From NCBI GenBank assembly GCA_012103455.1, contig WLWT01000001.1, positions 2,528,001-2,592,000 of the forward strand: a DNA stretch of 64,000 nt, read 5' to 3'. The notes under the pieces are model-generated. The model saw only the letters and a program-made list of their open reading frames with translations. It was not told where the DNA came from and did not search any database. Both the position numbers and the translations under genes were made by a program. Positions 26,252-37,012 of the stretch are shown one piece after another (positions within the stretch are counted from its first letter, which is position 1; each line of letters begins with the position of its first letter). The stretch is from Gammaproteobacteria bacterium (GTDB lineage Bacteria > Pseudomonadota > Gammaproteobacteria > HK1).

Positions 26252-27313
26252 TCACTCCTTCAAGCCGGACGAGCGGTGCAGCATCCAATCGACCACGAAG
26301 TTGATGGAGACCGTCAACAGCGCGATGGCAGCAGCCGGGATCAACGGTGTCACTTCACCGAAAGAGATCAGGGTGGCGTTTTCGCGCACCATCGAACCCC
26401 AGTCCGCCGTGGGCGGTTGAATACCCAGGCCTAGGAACGACAGGGCGGAGATGGCCAGGAATACGAAACAAAAGCGCAAGCCGAACTCCGCTACCAGAGG
26501 TGCAGTGGCATTGGGCAAAATTTCCCGCACGATGAGATACCAGGTTTTTTCCCCGCGCAGGCGGGCCGCTTCTATATAGTCCATGACGACAATGTTGCCG
26601 GCCACCGCTCTTGCTAACCGGTATACCAGCGGTGAGTAGAGCAGGGCAATGACCAATATCAGGTTGATGATGTCGGTACCGACGATGGTGAGCAGCAGCA
26701 GCGCGAAGACCAGTTGCGGAATGGCCATCAAGGTATCGACAATGCGCCCGCAGGCCTGATCCACCCAGCCGCCCAGCGTTGCCGACATCAATCCGGCCAA
26801 GGAGCCTACGGTGAAAGCGATGAGGGTGGTCAGCAGGGCGATGCCGACGGTGTTGCGCGCGCCGTAGATGATGCGGCTGAACATGTCTCTGCCTAATTGG
26901 TCGCCCCCTAGCAGCATCTTGTCATCGGCCGGTGCATAGGAACCGCTTACCACTTGCGCTTCGCCAAAAGGCGCGATAACCGGCGCGAACAGTGCGGCGA
27001 CGATGTATACCACGATGACGAATAAGCCGAACGATGCCGTCAACGGTGCCGTGCGCATGGCTTTGGCCGCTTCACGCGGCAGTATCTGGGTAAGGAACTC
27101 GCGAAACGAGTAGGCCAGTCCCGCGGCGGCGAAGAACAAGCCGATGGCGATAACGATATAGCGCAGGGCGCCTTCGCCGCCCAGCAAGCCCACCAGGAAA
27201 GAGATCAACGTCAGGCTGAACAACACCAGAAAAGCACTGCGCTGGTGATAGTAGGCGGCGATGCAAGAAGCCCCGATCATGAGGCCGTAGAAAACGATGG
27301 TGAAGGTGCTCAT
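26252..27313 (-). CDS. ABC permease, DppC-like
   Basis: 353 residues. After an extra N-terminal pair of hydrophobic segments (residues ~5-70) comes a standard DppC/OppC permease: GGDQLGRDMFSRIIYGARNT, several spans, and the EAA-type loop IEAARLRGEKTWYLIVREIL that contacts the ATPase. The added N-terminal spans are longer than usual for DppC. It is the third gene of the importer operon. Confidence 0.92.
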   Translation of the reverse strand: MSTFTIVFYGLMIGASCIAAYYHQRSAFLVLFSLTLISFLVGLLGGEGALRYIVIAIGLFFAAAGLAYSFREFLTQILPREAAKAMRTAPLTASFGLFVIVVYIVAALFAPVIAPFGEAQVVSGSYAPADDKMLLGGDQLGRDMFSRIIYGARNTVGIALLTTLIAFTVGSLAGLMSATLGGWVDQACGRIVDTLMAIPQLVFALLLLTIVGTDIINLILVIALLYSPLVYRLARAVAGNIVVMDYIEAARLRGEKTWYLIVREILPNATAPLVAEFGLRFCFVFLAISALSFLGLGIQPPTADWGSMVRENATLISFGEVTPLIPAAAIALLTVSINFVVDWMLHRSSGLKE

Positions 27314-27325
27314 GGTCTTACCCCC

Positions 27326-28282
27326 TCACTTGGGATGACGCAGGCGCGGGTTAGACAGGATAGCGCCCACGTCCGCCGTCAAATTGAGCAATATGTAGGT
27401 GGCGGCAAAGATCAGGCAGCAAGCCTGCACCACCGGGAAATCGCGTTTGGTCACGCTATCCACCAAGAGCTGTCCGACACCTGGATAAACGAACACGATT
27501 TCCACCAAAACCACGCCGGTTATGAGATAGGCGAGGTTCAGTGCCACCACGTTGATGATGGGCGCAAGCGCATTGGGCAGCGCGTGCACGGCGATGACTT
27601 TCCAACGCGGTTCGCCTTTGAGCCTGGCCATCTCGATATACGGCGAGGCCAGTAGCGCGATGATGGCGGCGCGGGTCATGCGCATCATGTGGGCCACCAC
27701 CACCAGGGTCAGCGTGATGGCCGGCAGCATGCTGACGTAAGCGCGCTCGGCCAGAGCCATGGACTCGCTGACGCTGGAGATGGAGGGAAACACCGAGTTT
27801 TGCACCGCGAGGAACAAGATCAAGATGTACCCGACGAAGAACTCCGGTGACGATATGGAAGTCAGCGTGCCGACGTTGGCGATTCTATCGAACACCGACT
27901 CCCTGTAGAGCGCGGCGAGAATACCGAGGATGATGGAAATCGGTACCGACATCACCGCAGCCATGACGGCGAGAAATAAAGTGTTGCTAAAACGTGGCCC
28001 CAACTGCTCGGCCACGGAGCGCTGATTAGCCAGCGATACACCGAAATCACCGCGTACCGCACCCCACAACCACTCGCCATAGCGCACCACCGCGGGCCGG
28101 TCTAGGCCCATCTCCTCGCGCATGGCTTTGACTGTCTCGGGGGTGGCTGATTGACCTAGAATTTGTTGGGCCAGATCGCCGGGCAGCAGCTCTACTGCGC
28201 CGAAAATGATGACGGAGACGACCAAGAGGGTGATCAGACCCAGGCCCAGCCGTTTGGCCACCAGTTGTAGGACACCGTCCAT
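27326..28282 (-). CDS. ABC permease, DppB-like
   Basis: 318 residues from ATG 28282, preferred to the upstream 28303 because GGAGGG lies 8 bases before it. DppB hallmarks: an N-terminal span followed by LPGDLAQQILGQSATPETVK, then MREEMGLDRPAVVRYGEWLW, an EAA loop (IEMARLKGEPRWKVIAVHAL) and the C-terminal spans. It forms the transmembrane channel with the DppC-like partner, 12 bases downstream. Confidence 0.92.
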   Translation of the reverse strand: MDGVLQLVAKRLGLGLITLLVVSVIIFGAVELLPGDLAQQILGQSATPETVKAMREEMGLDRPAVVRYGEWLWGAVRGDFGVSLANQRSVAEQLGPRFSNTLFLAVMAAVMSVPISIILGILAALYRESVFDRIANVGTLTSISSPEFFVGYILILFLAVQNSVFPSISSVSESMALAERAYVSMLPAITLTLVVVAHMMRMTRAAIIALLASPYIEMARLKGEPRWKVIAVHALPNALAPIINVVALNLAYLITGVVLVEIVFVYPGVGQLLVDSVTKRDFPVVQACCLIFAATYILLNLTADVGAILSNPRLRHPK

Positions 28283-28325
28283 ATTTGCTTCCCTCCAATG
28301 CAAGACTTCTGACCAGCGGCCAACA

Positions 28326-28409
28326 GCCCGGGAGCTGCTGCTCCCGGGCCAGCGTCGATCGACGCCCAGGGTGTATGGTCTAGGGTGTATGGTCTAGGGT
28401 GTATGGCCT
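28326..28409 (-). other. Intra-operon stem-loop and 14-bp tandem repeat
   Basis: GCCCGGGAGC and GCTCCCGGGC form a perfect 10-bp stem with a TGCT loop (28326-28349). Next to it AGGGTGTATGGTCT is repeated three times (28368-28409, one change in the last). It lies between the binding-protein stop and the first permease. Such hairpins often protect the binding-protein mRNA so that it exceeds the permeases, by analogy. Confidence 0.6.
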
Positions 28410-28459
28410 AGGGTTTACGCAAACCACCAGCGCTCCATCCAGCGTTCGCCGTCCAGATC

Positions 28460-29959
28460 CTAGTTCGAGGCCATTGTCTTGGGCAGGCCGAGTTTGTCGG
28501 AGGTGGCGAAGACGTAGGAGGCGAACATCGGCACGATGACGCCGCCTTCATCGCGCACTATGCCCTGCATGTCGGCATACATCTGCCGCCGTTTGCCTTC
28601 ATCGAGTTCGGCGCGGGCCACTTGCAACAGTTGGTTGAACTCGGCGTGCTCCCAAGCGGTGTCGTTCCAGGCCACACCGGCTTCATACGCCGTTGAGAAC
28701 ATCCAGTCAGCGGTCGGCCGCCCGCCCCAGTAACAGGCGCAGAATGCTTTTTTGTTCCAGACATTGGACCAATAACCGTCGTTCGGCTCACGTATGACTT
28801 GCATGTTGATGCCGCAGGCTTTAGCCGTTTCCGCAAATAGAGCGCCGGCATCTACGGCGCCGGCGAAGGCGGCGTCCGCCACGTGCAGATCGACGGACAG
28901 TGAGTCCAGACCGGCTTTTTCGAGATAGTGCTTGGCTTTGTCCGGATCATAGGTGCGCTGCTCCAGATCCTTGGCGAAGAAGCGTTGACCTGGGCCGATC
29001 GGATGGTCGTTGCCGATAACACCGAAGCCCTGCAAGATCTTGGCCACCATCTCTTTGCGGTCGAGGGCGTGTTTCAGTGCCATACGCACGTTGTTGTCGT
29101 TATAGGGGGCGACATTGGTACGCATCGGGAAGGTGTAGTGCTGGGTGCCGGCAATGGAGTGAATATTGATGCCCTTGCGGCGCTTTAGCAGATGAACAGT
29201 TTTCAGATCAACGCGGTCGATGGCGTCCACTTCGCCGGTGATGATGGCGTTGGTGCGGGCCGCCGGATCAACAATGGTGATCATCTGGATCTGCTCGAAG
29301 TGGCCGCGCCCGGAGTCCCAGTATCCGGCGTACTTGTCGAGGTCCAAGCGGACACCCGGCTCGAATTTGTTGATTTTGTAGGCGCCAGCACCGATGCCCG
29401 ATTGCCAGTGCGCTTTGCCATCTTTGCTCGGCATGATGGGCAGGTGGTAGTCACTGACGATGTAGGGGAAATCGGCGTTGCCGGCCTCCAGATGAAACAC
29501 CACGGTATGTTTGCCATCGGCTTGCATCTCTTTGATGGGGGAGACTATCGGCTTGGCTGCGGATTTGGATTTTTCGCCACGGTGATGAGTGATGGAGGCG
29601 ATGACGTCGTCAGCGGTGACTTCGCGGCCATCGTGGTAGGTCATGCCTCGGCGCAGTTTGAAGGTCCAAGAGGTTGCATCGGCGGACGCCTCCCAACTCT
29701 CGGCCACTTGGCCAGCCAACGCTCCGCTAGCGCTGACTTCGGTCAGGTAATTGTGGATGCCGTGGGTCAAGGCTAGGGTAAAACCATTCTCATGCGTCGC
29801 CGGATCAAGGCTGTCTACCGTTTGGCCGTGGGCTTTGCCCATGCGCATGACCCCGCCTTTCTTGGGGCCCGCCGCTCGGGCGAAGTTGAAAGGGGCGGCC
29901 AAGGCAACGGCGCCAGCGGCACTGGTCTGTAGGAATTGCCGGCGGTTAGAGGTGCTCAT
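28460..29959 (-). CDS. ABC substrate-binding protein, family 5 (SBP_bac_5)
   Basis: 499 residues. The N terminus SNRRQFLQTSAAGAVALA is a Tat-type signal (twin arginine, FLQ, hydrophobic core, cleavage at ARAA). The body shows family-5 features: SWTFKLRRGMTYHDGREVTA, NVRMALKHALDRKEMVAKIL and the C-terminal FNQLLQVARAELD. It binds the ligand in the periplasm for the downstream permeases. Family members bind peptides, opines, glutathione or nickel; which applies here is not visible. Nearby hydantoinase and dehydrogenase genes suggest a nitrogen compound. Confidence 0.93.
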   Translation of the reverse strand: MSTSNRRQFLQTSAAGAVALAAPFNFARAAGPKKGGVMRMGKAHGQTVDSLDPATHENGFTLALTHGIHNYLTEVSASGALAGQVAESWEASADATSWTFKLRRGMTYHDGREVTADDVIASITHHRGEKSKSAAKPIVSPIKEMQADGKHTVVFHLEAGNADFPYIVSDYHLPIMPSKDGKAHWQSGIGAGAYKINKFEPGVRLDLDKYAGYWDSGRGHFEQIQMITIVDPAARTNAIITGEVDAIDRVDLKTVHLLKRRKGINIHSIAGTQHYTFPMRTNVAPYNDNNVRMALKHALDRKEMVAKILQGFGVIGNDHPIGPGQRFFAKDLEQRTYDPDKAKHYLEKAGLDSLSVDLHVADAAFAGAVDAGALFAETAKACGINMQVIREPNDGYWSNVWNKKAFCACYWGGRPTADWMFSTAYEAGVAWNDTAWEHAEFNQLLQVARAELDEGKRRQMYADMQGIVRDEGGVIVPMFASYVFATSDKLGLPKTMASN

Positions 29960-30247
29960 CGTTTGCTCTCCCAGGTGGTGATTGAGTTCAGCTAATCATT
30001 GGTCTCACGCCTGTGAAATGGCTGTGTTTGCGACCGTTCATCTTCCATCCGCGGGCCAATGCTGGCACGGCGTCCTCGCAGTGGCAACGTTCGGGGCTCG
30101 CGATGCGGTTCCCAATCCGCTGTGCGCCGCGCTGTCGCCTACCTTCGACGTGGACGAGTACCACCACGTTCCGGCGCCCGGTTTCGTGCGGGTGAGCGAC
30201 CGAGTCAAGACACGATAGGCTACTGGGCTGCCGGCAACAGTGACGCG

Positions 30248-30269
30248 AAAAAACGGCCGGCGCCCGGCC
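30248..30269 (-). terminator. Rho-independent terminator, minus strand
   Basis: GGCCGG-CGC-CCGGCC (30255-30269), read on the minus strand, is followed closely by six T (complement of A at 30248-30253). It is placed about 80 bases after the cytochrome gene stop and would end that transcript before the ABC operon. Confidence 0.7.
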
Positions 30270-30282
30270 CTGTTCATGCAGT

Positions 30283-30310
30283 TTGGCAGTCAACTGAAAT
30301 TGACTGCCAA
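30283..30310. other. Perfect inverted repeat
   Basis: TTGGCAGTCAA, six bases (CTGAAA), TTGACTGCCAA. The 11-bp arms are perfect and no T-run follows. It lies between the cytochrome gene end and the terminator, and may be a second mRNA hairpin or a protein-binding site. Confidence 0.5.
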
Positions 30311-30345
30311 TCGAAGTAAGCTGCTGTTGCAGTCGTTTAGCCCGG

Positions 30346-32356
30346 TTACAAGGTCTTTAGAAATTCAACGAGCGCTTCCTTCTCATCTTGTTTCAACGCA
30401 GGTCCGATGATCCCGGGGGACTTGCCATCGGCAAACTCGTGGCCGGCGTTGCTGTTCGCTTTCTTTGTCGTGTCCATAATGAAGTAGCCGTCCTCGTCGT
30501 AGTCGCTGCCTGGCTTGGCGGGCCGGCTGATAATGCCGGCATTTTTCGCATCGAAGCTAGGATCACCGACGGCGAAAACGCTAGGCCGCTCGGCTACGGG
30601 ACTTAACAGGGCCATCAGCGTTGGGACCGAGCCGTTGTGCAGAAAGGGGGCGGTGGCCCACACGCCGTTCAGGGGTCTCGCTTTGTAACCGGCGCCCGCT
30701 TTGCAGGCAATTCGGGCGGTCACCTTGGTAGAGGGTTTTGACTGGCGGGGAGATATAGTTGTCGCGGTACCACGCTTGAATCCCTTCATCGACGATGGCC
30801 CCTAGGGCCAGAGCAAATAGCACGGCGGGGCCGTCGCTAAGCGGTACGTTGACTAAGGGCCCGGGTGCCCTACCGGGTGCGTTGGGCGCCAGTGTGCACA
30901 CGTCGATATCAATGCCGGCCCCGGACGTTGCAGCACCGGCCACGGCGCCGCCGGTGCTTCCAGCCGTGTTGACCGTGCGGTAGATCAATACATTGGCCTG
31001 CGCCGGATCGGTACCGATCCTCTTCTCGTCGATGATCTTAACGTTGAGCACTGCATTGCGGGTTTGTTTGATCTCTCCATCCTCATACCATTCGATGGGG
31101 CTCCAGTAATCCCAGAACGGCGAATCAGGCGCTTCGCCAGCGGCAACTTCATGCGTGAGCGCCGGTAAATGGCACCGTTGGCAGTGCTTTTCGTATAGCT
31201 TGGCGCCTTTTTCCGCCTTAGCTTCGTCTATCTTAGGGAATGACTCCGGCCAGCGTGGCCCGGCCAAGCCGGTGAATTTCTTTTGTGGCAAAGGCTCGGC
31301 GCCGGCTAATTGCTTCTCGATCCAGTGCAGGTTGGCGAGTGGGATCTCGGTGGAGAAGCGGCGGCTGGTAGCATCGAAGTTGATGTACCCCGCTAAGCCC
31401 ATGGCCTCGCCCACGTTCCTGACCAGGGGTTGCATGATGGAGCCGTCGTACTGCACCCAGTCGAACCATGACGCAGTCCAGATATGCGGATAGTTCACTG
31501 GTGCATCCACCTCCACATAGTTTTGCTGCCGGCTCATGGCGACGGAGAACACCTGGTTGCCGATGCGGTTGAGCGCGTCTAAGCGGGAAAATCCTTCGGT
31601 GACTTCGATGCCGCCAGGCCGTTCAGCCGACACTGTGATAAAGCTGGTCATGTCGGCGGCGAGTTTGAGCTTGGTCCCATCGGAGTACTGATCACCTAGC
31701 ACGCGCTTGGCAAAGCGCTCGAACCGTCCATTGAGCAGCGGAAGTTTTTGCGCTAGTGCGGTTTGACCAAGAGCGGCGGCGATAGCTTTGGTCAGTTGCC
31801 CTAGATCGATCATCGCCGGTCCGCCTTCGATGATGTGCTGCTTGCCCTCGTAGACGAGCTGGCCTGTGTGACAAGCAGCGCACGAGAAGCCGACGGAGGT
31901 GTATTGGCCTGTGGTCAGGCCGTCTATGTCCTGGTAAGGCGTCGCGGCGAATCCAATGGGTAGTCCGTAGGGATTGTGTTTGCTCTTGTCGGCTTTGATA
32001 AAGCCGAACCGAAGCAGGTATTGGTTGCTGGAAAATAATGGCTCGATGGCGAAAGGCACCCCCCAGATGCTATCGGTGGGTTTCTCCAAGGCCATGAACC
32101 AACGCATGGGCAGCTTGAGGATGCGCGAGCCTTGATCTTTGAAGTGATACTCCTCGGCGCCGGCCTCGGTCCAGTTCTGCTCTTGCGGCTTCCAAACCTG
32201 TTCGGCGTTTACCGCCGGTGGCAGCTTGGGCGGGGTGAGCGCCTCAATGATGGAGCCCACCTTGGGGCTGTTCACGATACTGATGATGACGCTGAGAATG
32301 ATGAAGCCTAGCAGCCCCAATATGAGCCGTTTTTGGGTGAAGAGTTGGCTAAACAT
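30346..32356 (-). pseudogene. RoxA-like di-haem c-type cytochrome, frameshifted
   Basis: The N-terminal frame has a membrane anchor (residues 10-28), haem motif CAACH at 159-163 and a second, CQRCH, at 392-396. Near 30705 the frame changes by one base: the first frame goes off after RPNCLQ, and the second carries YKARPLNGVWATAPFLHNGS and the C terminus DEKEALVEFLKTL (to 30346). That PLNGVWATAPFLHNGSVPTL block is typical of RoxA/peroxidase-like di-haem cytochromes, periplasmic enzymes that include rubber oxygenases. The real reaction is unknown. A single indel suggests a recent break or a sequencing error. Confidence 0.75.
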
Positions 32357-32410
32357 AGCAATGGTCCTCCTTATGATACTGCATTTTCATGGCTGTTTGA
32401 GACAATTCTA

Positions 32411-32487
32411 CTAGGGCGTGTTGACACTATTCAACGCTTGCACGATAAGGGCGAAGTGGATAAAAAACATAAAGACAACATCACTGC
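32411..32487 (-). mobile_element. IS5-family (IS427-like) end, left of lux
   Basis: CTAGGGCGTGTTGACACTAT and the following bases match the 3' end of the transposase at 40049 almost exactly (minus strand reads [19 protein letters not shown]). Only the last ~25 codons and the end remain. It is in the same orientation as the copy beyond luxC. Confidence 0.8.
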
Positions 32488-32599
32488 TGTCCCATAAACT
32501 TTCATGAGAATGTAAACTGTATCTGTACCTGAGTTTCAACAGGGTCTGGAGGGTCTTCTTTGAGTAGTCCCCACAGATCTCTTCGCTCAAATAAATTGA

Positions 32600-33278
32600 G
32601 GGCACCTCTAAAATTCAAGAATAAGCTCCATTTCTATCCACATGACTTTGGGATTTTTCAGTCAACCTCGAGTGACGACTACTGCATGCCGGACTTCGCG
32701 TTTCTCAACCTCGATAGGCCGACTTTTCCGGTCCAAAAAGGGTCATTTTCCCTTTTTCTCAAATTGCAGACCTACTCTCTCCTGCACAAAGTCACCAAGC
32801 GTCTCATATTATACACCCTGTTCATCATGCCAACCTTCACTTCAGTACGCGCAAGCCCTATCACTCGTGAGTAAAGCCCGCCTTGCTCATGGGTCAGTGA
32901 CCCAAAAACGGGCTCGACTCTAGCACGGATTTTTGAACGCCTCGCATTCGACTTCTTGCTGCGCTGCGATAGCGGATGATGCCTATTGCCCTTTGTGTGA
33001 ACAGGGCTACGCTCTCCATCGCCGCCAAGCTGATTTCATTGTTCTCGTTTTGATAAGCACTATCCGCCCATACATCAGCCGATGTGTTGTCTGCCAATAG
33101 TTCAATAAAAACCTGTGAATCGTGAACCTCAGCACAAGTCACTTCATAGTCGCGGACCCACTTGTGCGCGTTATCTACCGCCACATGATTGTTATAGCCG
33201 AAATGCGTTGCTTCATTGTTCTTCGCCCAGCGCGCATCACTGTTATTTATATCATTTATCCTATTTTTAGAGGTGCCC
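32600..33278 (-). mobile_element. IS5-family element relic with GGGCACC ends
   Basis: The ends are GGGCACCTCTAAAA at 32600 and TTTTTAGAGGTGCCC at 33278. Inside, the minus strand reads DARWAKNNEATHFGYNNHVA, HDSQVFIELLADNTSADVWA, then SRMRGVQKSVLESS with frame changes, and later GLARTEVKVGMMNRVYNMRR: the C-terminal two thirds of an IS5-type DDE transposase. The N-terminal part is deleted. The ends match the 141-bp MITEs at 57596 and 59772. Confidence 0.8.
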
Positions 33279-33595
33279 TTATGCACCCTGGCAAATGAAA
33301 TACTCGATACTGCTGGCGACGCATGATTGGTAGTTCTCCTGGCAGTAGTCATACAGCCCATCATCGCGACAGAACTTTCGGAAACATTCTCCTGCGCTCA
33401 AAGGACCGCCCCGACGTCAGACACGCAAACAACCGGAGGACCATCGATAGTAACATCGACTCCAATCCACCGCGTCGGTTCGCTCCGACCAAGTGATCAC
33501 AATGCGTTGGAACGAGTGATCACGATGTATGGAATGCGCAATTGGTACTGATTTAGAAAAGACTCTGAAATTTCACTTTAACTGTCTAAAAAGCC
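33279..33595. other. No recognisable gene downstream of luxE
   Basis: I see no gene. A short near-repeat (GTGATCACAATG and GTGATCACGATG, 33495-33526) is present and no clear terminator for the lux operon. Confidence 0.4.
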
Positions 33596-34747
33596 CTATT
33601 GACCAAACGATTGTGACATACTCAAAGCACATCCTTTTTGCGCCCGCGTATTGACGCGTCGGACAATTTCTATCGTGGTACCCGGTCGATCGCTCTCTTT
33701 CTCGCGAATGATGCCTATATCTTCGGTGATCAGAAAAGCGGGATAGCTGTTTGCAGAAGCATCCATAAAACTGAGTAAGCCCGGTTCGCCAAGGGGCATG
33801 GGCCGGAGGGTCTTGGGGTCTAATGCTCTGGCGTAGACCCAAGGTGGTACGCGCTTACACTGCGCATCATCCTCAAAAAAGCAGGTGTTGAGTTCCACCT
33901 GGTTGAAGGTATCGCGAATTTGACTGCACTCTTTGAGTTTGAAGGTGTCCATCAGCAACCGGTTGAACTCTTCACGTACCAACGCTTTATCTTCATGGGT
34001 CTTCCAGCCACCGCCAGTAATGATATAGAGCTGATCCTCACCTGAGTGATCAATCTGCTTGGCTTGCATATACTCGCAAAGCAGATAGACAAAGTAAGGT
34101 GGGCCGATCAAACAAGCGGTTTTACCGCTCTTTTGAATACGTCGTAGATGTTCAAGCGTGGCCGCGAAGTCGATGTGCTCATTATCCACAGTAAAAGCGG
34201 TGGGATAGAGCATTTCCACCAAGCTCATGACATACTTGAACCAGATATTCTTGGCATTGAAGCGATCAGGGCCCAAGTTGACCAATTCCATTTGATGATC
34301 AAACCACTCGCCTATGTATTTCATACCAAAGTTCACCGAACCGAGTAGGCGCTCAATACTCAAGCGGTCACGGGCCACCTGACTTTTGACACCGGTGGTT
34401 CCGCTGCTGGTAAACCAGTTTTCGATCTCCGTCTCGGGTGCGGTGGCCAAGCGACAAAACTTGAACACCGAGGTGGGAAAAACAGGAATCTCATCCAAAG
34501 TCGATACCTGTCCACTCACCTCCTGTGTTTGGCAATAACGACGATATTCCGTATTATGCTGGTAGTGATGCTCAAAGGCCTCGATCACTTGACTCTGCTG
34601 GATGGCTTTCTGCTGTGTCAGCGTCCACTCTGAGGGATTGCTCGTAAAGATCAGGTTATCAATATCTGAGCTTGCGCCAATTTCCTCGAAATTCACGCCG
34701 GTCTCTTCCAGATTCGCACTCGACAACTCAACGGTATTCATTTGCAT
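33596..34747 (-). CDS. luxE: Long-chain-fatty-acid-luciferin-component ligase (acyl-protein synthetase)
   Basis: 383 residues. LuxE activates myristate as acyl-AMP, loads it on its own cysteine and passes it to LuxC for reduction to the aldehyde that luciferase burns. Visible: [13 protein letters not shown] (adenylate-forming loop), [12 protein letters not shown], and near the C terminus KGCALS with the acyl-carrying Cys at 373. This is the last gene of luxCDABE, 93 bases after luxB. It appears complete. Confidence 0.95.
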   Translation of the reverse strand: MQMNTVELSSANLEETGVNFEEIGASSDIDNLIFTSNPSEWTLTQQKAIQQSQVIEAFEHHYQHNTEYRRYCQTQEVSGQVSTLDEIPVFPTSVFKFCRLATAPETEIENWFTSSGTTGVKSQVARDRLSIERLLGSVNFGMKYIGEWFDHQMELVNLGPDRFNAKNIWFKYVMSLVEMLYPTAFTVDNEHIDFAATLEHLRRIQKSGKTACLIGPPYFVYLLCEYMQAKQIDHSGEDQLYIITGGGWKTHEDKALVREEFNRLLMDTFKLKECSQIRDTFNQVELNTCFFEDDAQCKRVPPWVYARALDPKTLRPMPLGEPGLLSFMDASANSYPAFLITEDIGIIREKESDRPGTTIEIVRRVNTRAQKGCALSMSQSFGQ

Positions 34748-34840
34748 TGTCTCGACCGTTTGCTCTGAGCAAAGAAGCTCCAGATAATCGCTCGATCACT
34801 TGACCGATAGATTGCCGTTAGTGCTCCCTAGTCCTGGGCT

Positions 34841-35815
34841 CTACAAGTGATGCGATTTGATCCGTTCGTTGACCAAATTCATTGCGGCTCGCCGGCGATC
34901 TAGGTCTTTCATTGATTCGAATGACCAGAGCACATCAGAAGCATCGCACAACTCCATGGCCATATTGCCCTTGTCAATCGCCTGCTGATAAACGCCGATG
35001 GCGTTTTCATCGAGTAGCTGGTTCATCTTCGTTTCAAAATCGATATCGGGATGCATTTCACGGATGTAGGCCGAGAGATACTCGCGTACTTCATTCCTCG
35101 CCGCTTCTTCCGTATCCTGCTTATTCGCAATTAGGGTCAGACGATGCCGGACGTTCTCGATATCCACTCCATGCTCGTCAGCTGTTTTTCGATAGCGTAT
35201 CGCTAGGGCTTGCCGTCTTTCATTCGAGTCATCCCACTTGTAGATGAGTGGCAAGGCTCTTTTTGCCGCCCATGCGACAATCGACTCACTCGTCGCCAGT
35301 ACGAATTGCTCTGGTCCACCTTGGGTATAGGGATGGGGATTGATCGATATTCTCGGAAAACTGTAAAAGTCATTGTCGGTCTGGCAGAAACCGGTCTTCA
35401 AGGCCTCGTCGATGATCTCATGGCAGACTTCGAAGATTTGCTGCTGCGAATCCGTTGGTCGGTTGAAAAAGGTCATATCTTGCGTCTTTTCGCTGTCGCT
35501 AAAGCCTAAGATGAAGCGCCCCTCACTCATTTGATCCAAGAGACAGGCCTCTTCAGCGACGCGCACCGGGTGATGCGTGGTGATCACTTGGTTCAATGAC
35601 GCGACCTTGATTCTCTCCGTCAAACCCAAGAGGTAGCCTGCGACGGTGATCGGAGCACCGACCACGCCGTTGGTCGAGAAATGATTCTCATACACAGCGA
35701 ACTGGTCAAAGTGTGATTGGTCCGCATATTGAGCGGTATCGAGCATGCGCTCCAGGATCTGTTCTGAGGACTCATCTTGACCGAGAAGATTGAGGAAGAA
35801 TAGTCCGAATTTCAT
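34841..35815 (-). CDS. luxB: Bacterial luciferase beta subunit
   Basis: 324 residues, the normal beta length. The TIM-barrel start MKFGLFFLNLLGQDESSEQI, the ENHFSTNGVVGAP stretch and DQMSEGRFILGFS follow LuxB. It pairs with LuxA; the beta chain carries no active site but stabilises the alpha mobile loop. It begins 31 bases after luxA. No break was seen. Confidence 0.97.
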   Translation of the reverse strand: MKFGLFFLNLLGQDESSEQILERMLDTAQYADQSHFDQFAVYENHFSTNGVVGAPITVAGYLLGLTERIKVASLNQVITTHHPVRVAEEACLLDQMSEGRFILGFSDSEKTQDMTFFNRPTDSQQQIFEVCHEIIDEALKTGFCQTDNDFYSFPRISINPHPYTQGGPEQFVLATSESIVAWAAKRALPLIYKWDDSNERRQALAIRYRKTADEHGVDIENVRHRLTLIANKQDTEEAARNEVREYLSAYIREMHPDIDFETKMNQLLDENAIGVYQQAIDKGNMAMELCDASDVLWSFESMKDLDRRRAAMNLVNERIKSHHL

Positions 35816-35846
35816 TGGCTTCTCCTTGGCTTCTCCCTCCGTTCAC

Positions 35847-36962
35847 TCAGGCAACGGCTTCCAAGCGCGCTTCGGCTGTAGCTGTAGCCTTCGACTCACT
35901 TTTCGGTTTCAGGTAAGGCGCGACTTCCGACTGGAACATCTTCATTGAGCGGATGATCTCTTCCTCGGAACCATTGGCTTCAAAGCCACAATTGATATGG
36001 CGGATACCGGTGGCCTCGAGGTCATTCTGAATGATCTCAATGCACTCTTGTGGGGTGCCGACCGGATTGATTTCGTAGCTGTAATCGACCCGGCGGTTCG
36101 TGTTTTTGTGGCCCTTCAAGACAAAGTCACGCCATTGCCCTTTGTGGAAGTCATAGCCGCGGGTCTGGTCTGAATCATCAAAGATACAGGTGGCATTCAC
36201 ATAGCCATCGTACCAATGGCGCAGGAAATCACGGCAGATCTCTTTGGCGCGCTGCGAGTCATGATCGACCGAGGTAATATAGGACAGGCAGTGATCAATG
36301 TTGTTGACATCATGACCATTCTCCATGGCAATCTCATTGTAGAGTTCTATTTGAGTTTTTTTCTCACTGGTTTTGATAATCCAGCTGATGATCATGGGCA
36401 AACCGCGTATGGCCGCCCATTCGGTAGTGCTGGCAGATTCGGCGACCACATAAAAAGGTGCGCCGCCTTGTGTGTAAGCCTTTGGATTCACTTGGACTTT
36501 TGGGAAACGAATATGCTCGTTGTCCGCTCCGATATAACCCTCGGTCATGCCGTTCTTAATCAGATCATACCAACAGTCCATGAGTGCTCGGCTGTTCTCC
36601 ATGTCTGTAGCGAAGACACGGAAATCTTTGTGGTATAGGCCACGACAGATACCAAAGCGAAAACGCCCCTTGGACATTTGGTCCAGTAAGTTGACATCTT
36701 CCAACTGGCGAACCGGATGCGCTGTCGGCAAGACCACCGCCGCGGTGCCTACATTCAGAGTCTTGGTCGCACCCAGGATATTGGCCGCGGCAACAAAGAG
36801 ATTGCCCGTGAGCCCAAAGTCCGTAAAATGATGCTCGAGCAACCATATATCGTCAAAGCCACATTGTTCCGAAGCTTTGGCCAGATTGACAAAGCGACCA
36901 ATGACTTCTCGATGCGATAATTCCGGAGGCTTGTAGGTAAATAGAAAGTTTCCGAATTTCAT
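35847..36962 (-). CDS. luxA: Bacterial luciferase alpha subunit
   Basis: 371 residues. It oxidises reduced FMN and a long-chain aldehyde with oxygen, emitting light. Key residues are present: His44-His45 in [10 protein letters not shown] and the reactive Cys106 in [13 protein letters not shown], both at the positions known for Vibrio luciferase. The protease-sensitive mobile loop region ([19 protein letters not shown]) is also present. The C terminus carries ~15 extra low-complexity residues ([17 protein letters not shown]). It starts 50 bases after luxD. Confidence 0.98.
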   Translation of the reverse strand: MKFGNFLFTYKPPELSHREVIGRFVNLAKASEQCGFDDIWLLEHHFTDFGLTGNLFVAAANILGATKTLNVGTAAVVLPTAHPVRQLEDVNLLDQMSKGRFRFGICRGLYHKDFRVFATDMENSRALMDCWYDLIKNGMTEGYIGADNEHIRFPKVQVNPKAYTQGGAPFYVVAESASTTEWAAIRGLPMIISWIIKTSEKKTQIELYNEIAMENGHDVNNIDHCLSYITSVDHDSQRAKEICRDFLRHWYDGYVNATCIFDDSDQTRGYDFHKGQWRDFVLKGHKNTNRRVDYSYEINPVGTPQECIEIIQNDLEATGIRHINCGFEANGSEEEIIRSMKMFQSEVAPYLKPKSESKATATAEARLEAVA

Positions 36963-37012
36963 GGTGTTATCTTCTTTGTTGTCCGTGCGGGGTTTGGGTT
37001 GGTGCGGGTGCG

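Noticed and set aside
33596..34747. luxE as a truncated gene
   Set aside because: Length and the C-terminal acyl-carrying KGCALS motif are complete; only the N terminus is slightly variable.
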